This document shows, one piece after another, positions 1 to 9,673 of a stretch of DNA of 64,000 nucleotides. Each line of letters opens with the position of its first letter. Positions within the stretch are counted from its first letter, which is position 1. The translations under genes were made by a program, and so were the position numbers. A model generated the notes under the pieces. The model saw only the letters and a program-made list of their open reading frames with translations, was not told the DNA's origin and made no database searches. Source of the stretch: Amyelois transitella (taxonomy: Eukaryota > Arthropoda > Insecta > Lepidoptera > Pyralidae); assembly GCF_032362555.1 (NCBI RefSeq), contig NC_083509.1, positions 9,695,001 through 9,759,000 of the forward strand, given 5' to 3'.

Positions 1-199
1 CGAGACGTTTTATGTAAATGAAATCTGGGTATATTTATTTGTAACATAGATTTTTATATACTTTGCTCGCAATGGTTACTTGAACTGTTGTGGAACAGAG
101 TGCGAGCGAATTGAAATAATGTGTAGCATGGAATTGTAGCGAGCACTTAATACGAGTAGCCATTGCGTAGCCATATCTTGTGAACCTTAAGTGATATTA
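1..199. other. Left flank of the Harbinger insertion, no gene seen
   Basis: AT-rich sequence with no supported gene. It ends in TTA (197-199), the left copy of the transposon's target-site duplication. Confidence 0.6.
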
Positions 200-216
200 G
201 GGTTGCTACACACATA
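200..216 (+). repeat. Harbinger left terminal inverted repeat
   Basis: GGGTTGCTACACACATA, perfectly complementary to 5393-5409. The inverted similarity continues imperfectly inward through a GGCGGGTCGG / ATCGGGCCGG stretch. The outer flank is TTA. Confidence 0.93.
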
Positions 217-510
217 GGCGGGTCGGCACTGTCGGTTCGGCAGCATTTGTCGATCAACAAAGCCGACCCGAAGTAATCACTGCACTTGTTCGGCTTTATT
301 CGGCTTGTGCCGATCGGGTAGTTCATTCGAGTAAACGCATCATTCGATTCGGCAACTGCCGAACGGTATTTGTGGAACGAAAAAGCCGACTCGCAACTAC
401 TACTACAACATTCGGTTTCATTCGGCTTGTGCCGATCGGGTATATACGTAGTTCATTCGGGTTCAATCGGCACAATTCGGTTTTCATTCGGGCGTCACGC
501 GTCGGCGTCG
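217..510. repeat. Left subterminal GCCG/CGGC-rich repeat cluster of Harbinger
   Basis: Dense repetition of short motifs containing CGGC/GCCG. A unit beginning TTCGGCTTGTGCCGATCGGG occurs near 298 and again near 421, each followed by GTAGTTCATTCG. Such subterminal clusters are where Harbinger Myb-like proteins and transposases usually bind. Binding here is inferred, not shown. Confidence 0.7.
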
Positions 511-565
511 TCTCTGAATGTTTGTGGTCATTTTGTACATGCTTGTCGTAGTATACACACGTAAA

Positions 566-3500
566 ATGGAGTGGTCGCAGGAAAAAACAATCCAATTTAT
601 CGAGTGCTATCGGTCTTACCCGTTGTTATGGGATTCAAAAGACGAATTCTATAAAAATAAAATCAAAAGACATGATGCCTTAGTAGAAATTGCAGCAAAG
701 TTTGAAGTCGAAAAAGTTGAAGTTGAGAGAAAAATTAAAAACCTCCAAAGTCATTTTTTAAGGGAAAAAAAGAAAGAACAAGACAGCAAAAAGAGTGGAT
801 CTGGGGCCGATGAATCATTTACTTCGAAATGGTTCGCCTACAAATCTTTATTATTTTTATCATCCAGAAATAAACCTCGCAAGACTATGGATTCGCAAAT
901 GGTAAGTTGTCTACACAATTATAAATGGCCTTTTCTGTCTATGTTAAGTGTATCTGTGTTATAGATTAGATTAACTGATAATATCCATTCTCCTTATCCA
1001 TCCCATCCATGTAACCCTTATCCTTGCGAAAGTATCTGTCTGTCTGTTACCTTTTCACGTCAAAGCCGCTAAACCGATTTACTTAGTTGAAAATCTAATA
1101 AAGTGCGGGCGAAGACACGGGGCGGGAAGCTAGTCCAAACTAATATTATAAAGAGGAAAGATTTGTTTTTTTGTTTTTTTGTTTGTAACGAATAAACTCA
1201 AAAACTACTGGACCGATTTGAATGAAATTTGGCACAGAGATAGACTTAACCTTCAGGAGTAACATAGGCTACTTTTTATCCCACTGCTGGGCATTGTTTG
1301 TAGTCCACGCGGGTGAAACTGCGCGCGGACCGATGATTTTTTACTAATCAATGCCCAGCCTAAACCATAGAAGCTATAAAAGCGAAATTTGGACAGTAGC
1401 TTATGTTATTAATGTTATGCAATAAAAAATAGGTTTTTTAAATTTGACTTTAAGAAAAGACCAAATGAGGTTGAAAAGAAAAATTTATAAGAATCCTATT
1501 CAAAATTTCGCCACCTGTAAGTATCATTCAATAGCTCAGTGGTAAATGCCAAGGGTCATATAGTTGATGTCGATGTCGATGGTTCGATCCGTGGTACCCG
1601 TGTGTAAGTTTTTTTTTTTTCATTTTATTTATTTTTATTGATTTTTAGAAAATATTTCTTATATTCATTGACATTTTGATTAATTTTTATTAAAATTTGA
1701 AATTTTGCCCGTTTATAGTATGGAACGACAGAGGGCGCTATTAAAAAAATTAAAATGTGAATAATTGCGTTTTCGAATTAAATATTTTTTTTTATTAAAG
1801 GTGTATTTTTATGTTATTTTTTTAAACCGGTACTTCTATTTAAAATCGGCTTAACATGCAAAATTTTTTTATTAAAATTTGAAATTTTGCCAGTTTATAG
1901 TATGGAACGACAGATGGCACTGTTAAAAAAATTAAATTTGAATGATTGCGTTTTCGAATTAAATATTTTTTTTTATTGAGGGTGTATTTCTATGTAATTT
2001 TTTTAAACCGGTACTTCTAATTAAAATCGGCTTAACATGCAAAAATTTTTATTAAAATTTGAAATTTTGCCAGTTTATAGTATGGAACGACAGATGGCGC
2101 TATTAAAAAAATTAAAAGTGAATGATTGCGTTTTCGAATTAAATAAATTTTTTATTGAGGGTGTATATTTATGTAATTTTTTTAAACCGGTACTTCTAAT
2201 TAAAATCGGCTTAACATGCAAAAATCCAATAGTTACATTACCGATAGGGATCCCAATGATACCGACGGATTTACCTAAGTATATACTTTGAAAGGTTACA
2301 GTTTCCTGTAAAGGTCTCATTTGCCCTCACTATAAATAAATCCCAGAGACAAACATTTTCGATTGTTGGCATCGACCTCAGAAAGGAGTGCTTTTCGCAT
2401 GGGCAATTATATGTTGCTCTTTCTCGAGTAGGATCTCCAGAAAATCAATATGTTTTGTTGCCACTTACAAATACGACGGCCAACATAGTTTTCAGTGCAG
2501 CATTACGTTAAAATAAAGGAAATTTAACGCAACCGAAGCCCCGGTCGATTGCTATGTTATTAAAATGTTTGTTCCTGGGATTTTTTTTAAATTGCCTATG
2601 TTACTCCTAAAGGTTTAGTCTATCTTTCAAATTTCATCAAAATAAGTCCAGTAGTTTTTGAGCCTATTCATTACAACCAAACAAACAAAGAAAGTTTCCC
2701 TCTTTATAATATTAGTGTAGATTAGTGTACCTAGACTACATAGTATAAAACAAAGTTAGCATTTGTATTTGTTTTATTCAACGAAATTAATTGCAGTTTA
2801 CATTATATTCAAACAGTTTATTCTCGAAAGTTTTTTCATACAAAACATAATTGTAAGAAATCCCCGTGCGAAGCCGGGCCGGGTTGCTAGTTAGTAGTAA
2901 ATAAAAAACTAAAATCTATACTACAACATATTTATTTAATTATCAACACAAATCTAGCTAGCTACACTGATTTTAGTACATATTAATAAATTTTAATACT
3001 TATTTTGCCAAGGAACTTTTCCTTGATGCGAGCAGAAATACTCAGCAAATTCATCCCTGACAATTTCACCGGGCGAAAAATTGTACAGCATTATTGGTTC
3101 AATATTTGCATTTTCAGCGTTAGTTTCTTCAGCCTCTCCTACGTTTATTCCCACGTCATTTGTGGCATTTCTTCTATCACCTTGAAACGCGTAGTATTCG
3201 TATAAATGCCTCGATTCATCATTTCTTCGGAGAAAATTGTGTAGATGTAATAATGCCATCACAACCTTTGTTACTTTGCTAGGTTGTAATTTGAACGGTC
3301 TTCGAAAGCACCCATACACTTTACTTAAAATTCCGAAAGTACTTTCAACCATCCGACGTGCTCGACTCAAACGATAATTGAAAATTCTAATTTTCGATCC
3401 CTTTTTCCCTAAAGATGTGTATGGTTTAATAAATCTTTCTGTTAAAGGAAATGCATTATCAGTTATAATTACGTATGGTGTCCGGCACGGTCTCCCAGGA

Positions 3501-4342
3501 AGCTCACTGTCTTCTGGCACATTCAATGTTTCTATATTGTCCAATATAGTATTTGAAAAAACTCCGCCGTCTGATATTCGACCTTGGCATCCAACATTAG
3601 CATACAGGATATTATAATCAGAATCTACAAGTGCCATTAACACAATACTAAAGTATTCTTTAAAATTGTAGTAATCAGTGCCACTGTGAAATGGTGCTTC
3701 AATTCGCACATGTTTCCCATCTAACGCACCGAGACAATTCGGAAAGTTCCATTTATCGTTAAAACCCTTTGCTATATTTTTCCACTTTTCTTCGGTATTT
3801 GGCATCTGAAATGTAGAAAACTATTTATTTATAAGTAATTATTATTTTTTCAGATTGATTACACTGCTGAAGACAGCTTAGATAGTACGACTGCTTGCAC
3901 TGAAACCTCAGATGAATGCCGAAAGCGTTCACGCAACGTGGGGAATGTCAACGAAAAAATTTCGAGTGCATATTCTATTATGACGGAGGTATACAAAAAT
4001 CGGAGTGACAAAGATGAATTCTCCTTGTTCGGTGACCAAGTAGCTGTGAAGTTGAGAAAAATTTATTGTCCTTACGCAAGACTTACTTTGCAAAATAAAA
4101 TAAATACCCTTCTAATGGAGGGGGAACTCGGAGTATACGACTCATATAATTACTATCGACCAGACACAAGTACCAGCTCTGCAACTAATGATGGTACTAA
4201 TAACTTTGTGCCAGATTCTGACAAACAAGGATATATTTCCATAAATAACAATAAACCAGCTTTGATTGATAATTCTCAAGAAACGCAGCTTTCCGTTCCT
4301 AAAGTTATTGCAGAAGAACAATCACGTGATCCTTTAGCTTAA
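566..4342 (+). CDS. Harbinger-encoded MADF/Myb-SANT-like DNA-binding protein
   Basis: Two exons, 566-901 and 3854-4342, join in phase 0 (donor ATG|GTAAGT, acceptor TTTTTTCAG) to give about 274 residues. An in-frame ATG lies upstream at 518, but the protein is taken to start at 566 ([15 protein letters not shown]), a typical MADF beginning. Residues 1 to about 100 fit the MADF helix-turn-helix pattern: YPLLWD, a central YKNKIKR helix, then a basic RKIKNLQ helix and SKWFAYKSL. The C-terminus ([20 protein letters not shown]) resembles the short helix that ends many Harbinger Myb-like proteins. In the family this protein recruits the transposase to the nucleus and to subterminal sites. The intron holds nested Helitrons and the transposase's second exon on the other strand. 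A polyadenylation signal AATAAA lies at 4585-4590. Confidence 0.85.
985..1133 (+). mobile_element. Helitron 3' end fragment
   Basis: The sequence ends in a GC-rich short hairpin region (GCGGGCGAAGACACGGGGCGGG) and then CTAG at 1130-1133 followed by T, the signature Helitron terminus. The upstream part (CTGTCTGTCTGTTACC, AAACCGATTT) is typical of non-autonomous lepidopteran Helitrons. The left boundary is uncertain. It lies in the MADF intron. Confidence 0.6.
1527..1600 (+). other. tRNA-like sequence with A and B boxes inside the Helitron
   Basis: TAGCTCAGTGGTA near 1533 matches an RNA polymerase III A box, and GGTTCGATCC near 1580 matches a B box, at roughly tRNA spacing. The two ends do not form an obvious acceptor stem, so it is probably a tRNA pseudogene or the head of a SINE rather than a functional tRNA. 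Confidence 0.4.
1685..2224 (+). repeat. Three-copy tandem repeat with about 181-bp period
   Basis: The unit beginning TTAAAATTTGAAATTTTGCC starts near 1690, 1872 and 2052. Each copy contains TATGGAACGACAGAGGGCGC-like sequence and ends near AATCGGCTTAACATGCAAAA. The copies differ by a few substitutions and small indels. It forms part of the nested Helitron. Confidence 0.85.
2218..2511 (+). pseudogene. Helitron replicase/helicase C-terminus, frameshifted
   Basis: Translation shows PIF1-like helicase motifs of Helitrons. One frame reads IPMIPTDLP (about 2246-2275). Then, after a frameshift near 2285, a second frame gives [17 protein letters not shown] and [11 protein letters not shown], ending at a TAA at 2509-2511. 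The rest of the roughly 1,500-residue protein is missing, so it is a dead fragment. It proves that the host element descends from an autonomous Helitron. Confidence 0.85.
2931..2936 (-). promoter_or_regulatory. Polyadenylation signal of the Harbinger transposase
   Basis: AATAAA on the minus strand, 57 nt past the transposase stop and about 40 bp before the nested Helitron's end. Confidence 0.5.
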
Positions 4343-5126
4343 TGTCGTGCATTTAGTTTGTTCAAAGCAACATGCTAAAAATGTGGTGTTTATGTTGATT
4401 TATGATGGATGATAGTTCTTAAGCGACGCAACTTTCCATTCCTGAAATTATTACGGAGTAATATTCGCGTGACTGATAATTTTTTAGTTAAAAGCTAGAT
4501 GCTAAAGTTATTTTATGTTGACTTTATTTGTTAATTTTATTTGTGATTGATTTCGTAATACCAAAAAATGTTTCCATTTTTTTTAATAAATAAAAAAATA
4601 AATGCAGATTCTAATTTCGAATATGTTCCTTTAACCCAACAATTAATCACCTTGAATTATTTCTTACCTGCATAAAGCTCTTCAACTCTGTGATTAAAGC
4701 TTGACTTACTACAGGTACTATTTCAGAAACACTTTGCTGTGAAATTTTGAATGTCTGCATTAAACTTCCAAATGAGTCTCCAGATACATAATATCTTAAA
4801 GTAACTCCGAGTTTTTCTTTTGCAGTTAAAGCAGTTCTCCATTTTGTATCATTTTTGTTAATTGATGGTCCAATCAGTTGAAGAAGTAATTCAAAATCAC
4901 TACTTGACATTTTAAAAAAATCTTTGAATCCACCGTTGCTTCTGTATTCTAAGTTTAACACATCACAGTCATCTTCTTGTAATCTATTAAGAAAATCTTC
5001 ATTGTCACGATTTTGAAGGCCTCTTCGCACCCAGAATCTTCGAGGTTTTCGTAGTAAAGAGCCGGCAATAACGACAAAAGCTGCGGAAATTAACAACACG
5101 TCGTCTTCGTCCCACATTTTTAGCAC
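2993..5126 (-). CDS. PIF/Harbinger transposase (HARBI1-like, DDE superfamily)
   Basis: Two exons on the minus strand, 5126-4668 and 3805-2993, join in phase 0 (donor ATGCAG|GTAAGA, acceptor ATTTCAG|ATG) to give 423 residues, close to the usual family length. Residues 1-153 are the N-terminal region that includes the predicted helix-turn-helix. The catalytic triad can be placed: Asp182 in GALDGKH, Asp269 in IITDNAFP and Glu307 in RMVESTFG, a D-to-E spacing of 37 residues. Another family landmark is [12 protein letters not shown]. No stop or frameshift interrupts it. The enzyme would cut at the inverted repeats and reinsert at TTA. The intron (3806-4667) contains the whole second exon of the MADF gene on the opposite strand. 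AATAAA on the minus strand at 2936-2931 is the probable polyadenylation signal. Confidence 0.92.
4585..4590 (+). promoter_or_regulatory. Polyadenylation signal of the Harbinger MADF gene
   Basis: AATAAA about 245 nt past the MADF stop. It lies inside the intron of the antisense transposase gene and before its first exon begins at 4668. Confidence 0.5.
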
Positions 5127-5146
5127 TACTGAACAAAAATTGTTGC

Positions 5147-5392
5147 CAAAAGCCGATCGGCATAAGTCGGCAGTTGCCGAGCCGAGTGATTGTGTGCGGC
5201 TCCGAGCGGTTTGTGATTCCCGAACATTATCTGCATATATTCGATTTTACCGCCCGGTTTGGCCGATTGTTCCATTCGGCTGTTGCCCGGCCTTTGTAAT
5301 CGAGCGGCAAAGACGAGCGGCTTTTTTCCCGAACATTCATCTACACATATTCGATTTTACCGCCCGGCTGTGCCGATTAATGCCGGCCCGAT
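5147..5392. repeat. Right subterminal repeat cluster of Harbinger
   Basis: A unit of about 50 bp that starts CCCGAACATT and contains TATTCGATTTTACCGCCCGG occurs twice, at about 5219-5269 and 5328-5378, a period near 109 bp. The region is full of CGGC/GCCG and mirrors the left cluster. It lies just upstream of the transposase start (5126, minus), so it probably also contains the transposase promoter. Confidence 0.75.
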
Positions 5393-5409
5393 TATGTGTG
5401 TAGCAACCC
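5393..5409 (-). repeat. Harbinger right terminal inverted repeat
   Basis: Exact reverse complement of 200-216, followed by TTA at 5410-5412, which matches the left target duplication. Confidence 0.93.
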
Positions 5410-5412
5410 TTA

Positions 5413-7149
5413 CAAAACATAACATAATTTTTCATGTATTCGAGTCTGGTTAAAACTTTGAACGCATTTGCAACCCGACACGATGCGACTAAGTTACTTA
5501 TAAAGTGTATGAAACAGTCTGCAGTAGGCATGTCGATATTATTTTGTATTGTTGTGTATAAATTTAGTTTCAAACAACAAAACTGCTTGATGTATAACGA
5601 AGTTCTTCATTTAGGCGGGTCCCAGATGGCTTTCACAAAATGATACATTATTGTGACGTCACTATTATGTTCACATCATAAACTTTAGTAGCAGCAGAAC
5701 GTTTTGTATTTAACTACTTGTATTCTTTCATGTTTTTTTTATCTAATTTATATTATTATAAGACTTCGTCAACATCCCTATTGCAAAAATTCGTACGTAC
5801 GTACGCGGTGAAATGAAAATCTAGATTTTTGAGCATGAAATCGTGTTAGGTCGAAATCAGAAATGCGTTCCAAGATCACGAATCTCATGGGATCTAAACA
5901 TGTTATAAAAGTTCCTAAGGTTTAAACTATTGATCGAACAACTCATTATCGATCAGTTATCCAAAAAGTTCGAACCGTTCCGTTCCTTTAGTACTTTTAC
6001 TTTAGTTTAGGAAGAACCGTTTCATAAACCCTCGAATACATGAGACATGTAGGTTTCGCTTATTTTGGTGCACTCGCATATTTCAACCAGTGAAGCAAAG
6101 CTCAATTTCAGTGTAATTAGCTATTCGACTGTAAATGCTCATGTAATGACAATCAGCGTTCGACGTTTGTACCAATTTCTGTTGAGTTGAAGTAACAATT
6201 TATTAACAAAAAGCTAATAAAAGGAACTGTATTTTTCAGGTATTTTATTTACCACTCCAATGTTTAGAAAGTAGTTATAATTAACTGATTTTTAACCACG
6301 GATCATTGTAAAAAAAGGTACTTTAGTAGTAAATACGTTACGTGCGCGTTTAATACCTGTATTATTTATAAATAGTAGTAAGAATTGTCAAATTTTCATA
6401 ATTTTCTATACAGTGCGCTATCTGTTAGAAACCAGGCCTACCAGAATTTTTTTGAAGCTGAATTATATTTAAAAAATGTTACGAGAAGTAGGCTCTATAA
6501 CATTTCTACACCGTTTTTTTACGGGTTCTCAACTACGTAAAGCTTGACCTAAAAAGTTTTTACGGCAAAGAGCAGGAACACACTAGCGCTTTTTTATATG
6601 TTATTGTTAATTTAATTGAATCGTTATTAAAAAACGTACGGTAATTGTTGGTGAATTTGACGTCGTTAGTGTGACCATTGTTATTTAAAATCATAATAAC
6701 CACACCCTCCAAATAACGTTTCCATCTTGCACCATCTTCTGAGATTTGTTTGAAAGCTATACAACGGCGCAGAAAACTACGAACAATGCAAGACGAGGGC
6801 ACACAATTTCTATAGATTTATACATAATTTCTTTCATCTTATATTATTTAGAGGCAGGAATATTTTTATTTTTAGGTATAACAATTCAAAAGTGGCCGTT
6901 ACCCAACCCTACACTAGTGCTTACACAGTGCGTGATGGGCACAATTACAAGTGTAAAATTTATTGCGTGTTATCTAGGGCCCGGGGCGCTCCCCGAATTG
7001 TTGGTGCATGTCTCTGTTATCAGATTGGCGTTTATTAATTAGAAGGTACTTTCTGGGGGTATGTTCTAATTTTTGGCAAAAAAAAATGGAGCTGATAATA
7101 CTATTGAGAAATAATAGAGATTATTGTACTACCTAATTACTTTTACCCG
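5413..7149. other. Intergenic stretch, no gene seen
   Basis: AT-rich DNA with only short chance frames. I see no clear repeat boundary or coding exon. Confidence 0.55.
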
Positions 7150-7214
7150 CGGTTTTACTCGCGTGGTAATTGTATATACTATATGTATGTATAATTACCA
7201 CGCGAGTAAAACCG
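7150..7214. repeat. 22-bp perfect inverted repeat
   Basis: The arms are 7150-7171 and 7193-7214 (starting CGGTTTTACTCGCGTGG), separated by a 21-bp AT-rich spacer rich in TATG/TATA. The right arm abuts a degenerate SINE-like copy, so the inverted repeat may be a fold-back formed at the SINE end. Confidence 0.85.
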
Positions 7215-7446
7215 TGTTTATATCTTTTGCGGAAAAAACAGAGCCAACAGTCTTAAAAAACAAAAAGGCCTCATTCAGCTGTATGGCTAATAATTTATGG
7301 AATTGAGATTCAAATACTGAGAGGTTGCTAGCCCATCGCATCAAGAAGAATCCCATATAGTTAATTAGCCAATCCCTTAGTCGCCATTGACGACATCCTT
7401 GGGAAAGATGAAGAGTAGTCTTCTTAAGTGAAGAGAACCACACGGC
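7213..7446 (-). repeat. SINE-like dispersed repeat, degenerate copy
   Basis: Recognised by ACAGAGCCAACAGTCTT, GAATTGAGATTCAAATA, GGTTGCTAGCCCATCGC, ATCCCTTAGTCGCC and the end AACCACACGGC. Orientation is taken with GCCGTGTGGTTCCCGGCACC as the start of the element. Confidence 0.75.
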
Positions 7447-7679
7447 TAAAATTAAAACTTAAATCAAATTGTTCTTATGAAAATCCCAGAAATTCTTCAG
7501 TAGGTATACCTACCTTAAACGGTAAACAACAGGTTTGCTATGGACTGGATTATTCCGATAAGTAACCTGATTCATAATGTAACAGGATGTAAAGATAACC
7601 TAGAGCAATAAAAGGTTTGAATTGCACATAAAGCTACCTGACCCACTTGGACGCATAAATATGCCAAGAGAGCCTTCGG

Positions 7680-7917
7680 AGGTTCGTGGTGTGGCTTGGG
7701 CTCGGTGGGGGGACGTCGCGTGTCCGACACGAGAAACTAAACCAGTTGCACGCCTAACACGGAGACCACCTGTCGTTTCCCGCGCGTTCAAACATAACAT
7801 TACTGAATGAACCCACCGTAGTAAACGTAATAGTGACGTGAAAGTAAGAGTATGGTAAAGTGAAACTGTTTATCATTTGTTTTTAAAGTGTTGGATTTCG
7901 CGCCACACCTGCGAAGT
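7680..7917 (+). promoter_or_regulatory. Putative promoter and non-coding first exon of the first tetraspanin
   Basis: A GC-elevated patch (7675-7790) is followed by a strong donor, GAAGT|GTAAGTTT, with the exon end at 7917. The next plus-strand acceptor in a suitable place is TTTACAG at 9666, only 7 nt before the tetraspanin ATG. An untranslated first exon joined across this gap is inferred. Confidence 0.35.
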
Positions 7918-8558
7918 GTAAGTTTGTTTTATAATAAAGAAGTCTTGATAGTCGTGGCGACTATTTAAACATTTCTTGGAATTTAATAATAAACATGTAA
8001 AACCGGCGTTGGATGAATTATATACTTGTTTAGTAAAATAACTAATTAATAACTAGTAGGTATCCTGTGTAATGAATTTTGCAACTAATACAACTTTCGC
8101 TGGCTATCTGGTCAATAAGAGAAGGGATTAGTTGGACCTTGCTATCCGGTCGCCTTGGAGTTGCGTCCGCGCATTTCTCGTTGCATCGCATCGCTGTCAT
8201 GACTACACTTCGTAACAAACAAACAATTCATTGTCGTGTATGGTTTGACCTGACACACATACCTGCTAATTACAACGTGTGTATTGGCTAAAATACCGCT
8301 AAGCCGTGCGTGGGCGCATCGCATCATGTAGTTGAGTTGGAGCTCCGAATAATTGAAATTAAATTGATTAACTAGGATATTTCAAGTTGAAGTCAAAGGA
8401 ATTAATGTGCCAGCTAGGAATGAATCCTATAAATAAAACCAGTCATAAATTATTTATTTAAAATTACAGAATTAATTTAAAAATGTATTTTTCAAACAAA
8501 AAACTTTTATTATCAAGATTGTTCACCCTTATTTAATGACATATTTTCCCAACTAATA

Positions 8559-8730
8559 TTATAAATGCGAAAGTAAGTTTATTGTTTGTTTGTTACGTCA
8601 TCACGGGTAATCTAGTGAATTAATCTTCTTGAAATATCACGTGTATATAATAAGAGTCTGGGAAAGGATACAGGGTAACTTCCATCGCGGTAAAAACTTT
8701 TTAGTTCCCGTGAGATTTGTGAAAAACCTG
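8559..8730. repeat. Helitron-like relic
   Basis: It begins AACTAATATTATAAATGCGA with AAGTAAGTTTATTGTTTGTT, as many lepidopteran Helitrons do, and continues with a GGTAAAAACTTTTTAGTTCCCGTG-type region. The 3' CTAG end is not clear. Confidence 0.45.
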
Positions 8731-9420
8731 TAATTCTTTTGCAGGTGCTTTTATAAGTTACGGGTAATAGCTAATGTAATCAAGTATCTATGAATACAAA
8801 ACTGCCTGCCCTACTGTGCATTTTGGATCAATAACTCAAAATATGACAGCCTAAGATTAAATTGGGAGGGTAGGTAACAAAAGTATATTTGGTTTAAATT
8901 GTACATTTATATTACTGTAGTGAAAAATTAAAAATGAATATGAACCATATAATACCAAGGCTGGTTTCCAAGACGGGGGTCTTTTTAAACAAGAGCGATG
9001 TTAACAAGGTCGATATTAAGGTTGATGTAACGAAGGAAAAAAACGACGCTTATTGGAGGTGAGACCATGGCTTGCGAGATTAGGACAATCAATGTCAATA
9101 ATCAAAATTTAGTACTAATTATTTTAATTAAATACATAATGTGTTTATTGTTACTTAGTGCGGAAAAGTAAGTTTTCAGTCGGTAAGTCACGAATTCATG
9201 GAGATCGTTTTGCAAATTAATGGTCCATGCTTTCGTAGAAAGCCTATTATGCTATGAGAAATTCAAATGATCTTCGTAAGCAATTTACAAAAATTCTAAT
9301 TATAATTAGTTGCTTTGAAATCCTACTTCCTACTTTACTACTGGATGCCGACATACCTAACCCATACCTAGTCAATATTTTAAGCAGCTAGTTAGTAGCA
9401 AGCGCTTACTAGGTGTGTTA

Positions 9421-9638
9421 TGTATGTACATGTGATCACGTCTTTCATCTTGCGGGTGGACTGAGCCAAGTCTCGAAAAGACTAGAAGCCACGTTTTGAG
9501 ATTCAAATAGTGATAGGTCATCGCGTTAAAATAAGGATCCCAAGTTTATTAACCTATCCCTAGTCGGCTATTGCGACATTCATAGTAAAGAGATGAAGTG
9601 GTAATATTCAATTCAAAGTTCCGAAAACCACACGGCAC
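9421..9638 (-). repeat. SINE-like dispersed repeat, degenerate copy
   Basis: Contains TCACGTCTTTCATCTTGCGGG, GAAAAGACT, GAGATTCAAATAGTGA, CTATCCCTAGTCG and the end AACCACACGGCAC. It lies just upstream of the tetraspanin start codon exon. Confidence 0.75.
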
Positions 9639-9673
9639 TTGTTATAAAATATCCCGATGTTTACAGGTTAGCC

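Larger units (their letters stand above)
1134..2890 (+). mobile_element. Nested Helitron carrying a decayed helicase end
   Basis: It starts TC at 1134 directly after the CTAG of the preceding Helitron end and finishes CTAG at 2887-2890 followed by T, with the hairpin CCCG-TGCGAAGC-CGGG just before, so both Helitron end rules are met. The interior holds a tRNA-like patch, three tandem 181-bp repeats, a helicase remnant, and an inverted copy of its own 5' region (1139-1280 against about 2575-2725). It sits in the intron of the MADF gene and beyond the transposase polyadenylation signal, so neither protein is disrupted. Confidence 0.7.
200..5409. mobile_element. PIF/Harbinger DNA transposon with both proteins apparently intact
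   Basis: The two ends are a perfect 17-bp inverted repeat, GGGTTGCTACACACATA at 200-216 and its complement at 5393-5409. They are flanked by TTA at 197-199 and 5410-5412, the 3-bp target duplication typical of PIF/Harbinger. Inside are the two proteins such elements encode: a DDE transposase (minus, 2993-5126) and a MADF/Myb-like DNA-binding protein (plus, 566-4342). Both give uninterrupted frames after removing one GT-AG intron each. A Helitron of about 1.8 kb plus an older Helitron end sit inside the MADF intron, so the element is larger than it was originally. Intact frames, perfect inverted repeats and a perfect target duplication suggest a young, possibly still mobile copy; that part is inference. 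Confidence 0.93.

Noticed and set aside
2037..2291. 84-codon plus frame as a gene
   Set aside because: It is mostly the 181-bp tandem repeat fused to the Helitron helicase motif IPMIPTDLP, then stops at a frameshift; it is part of a pseudogene.
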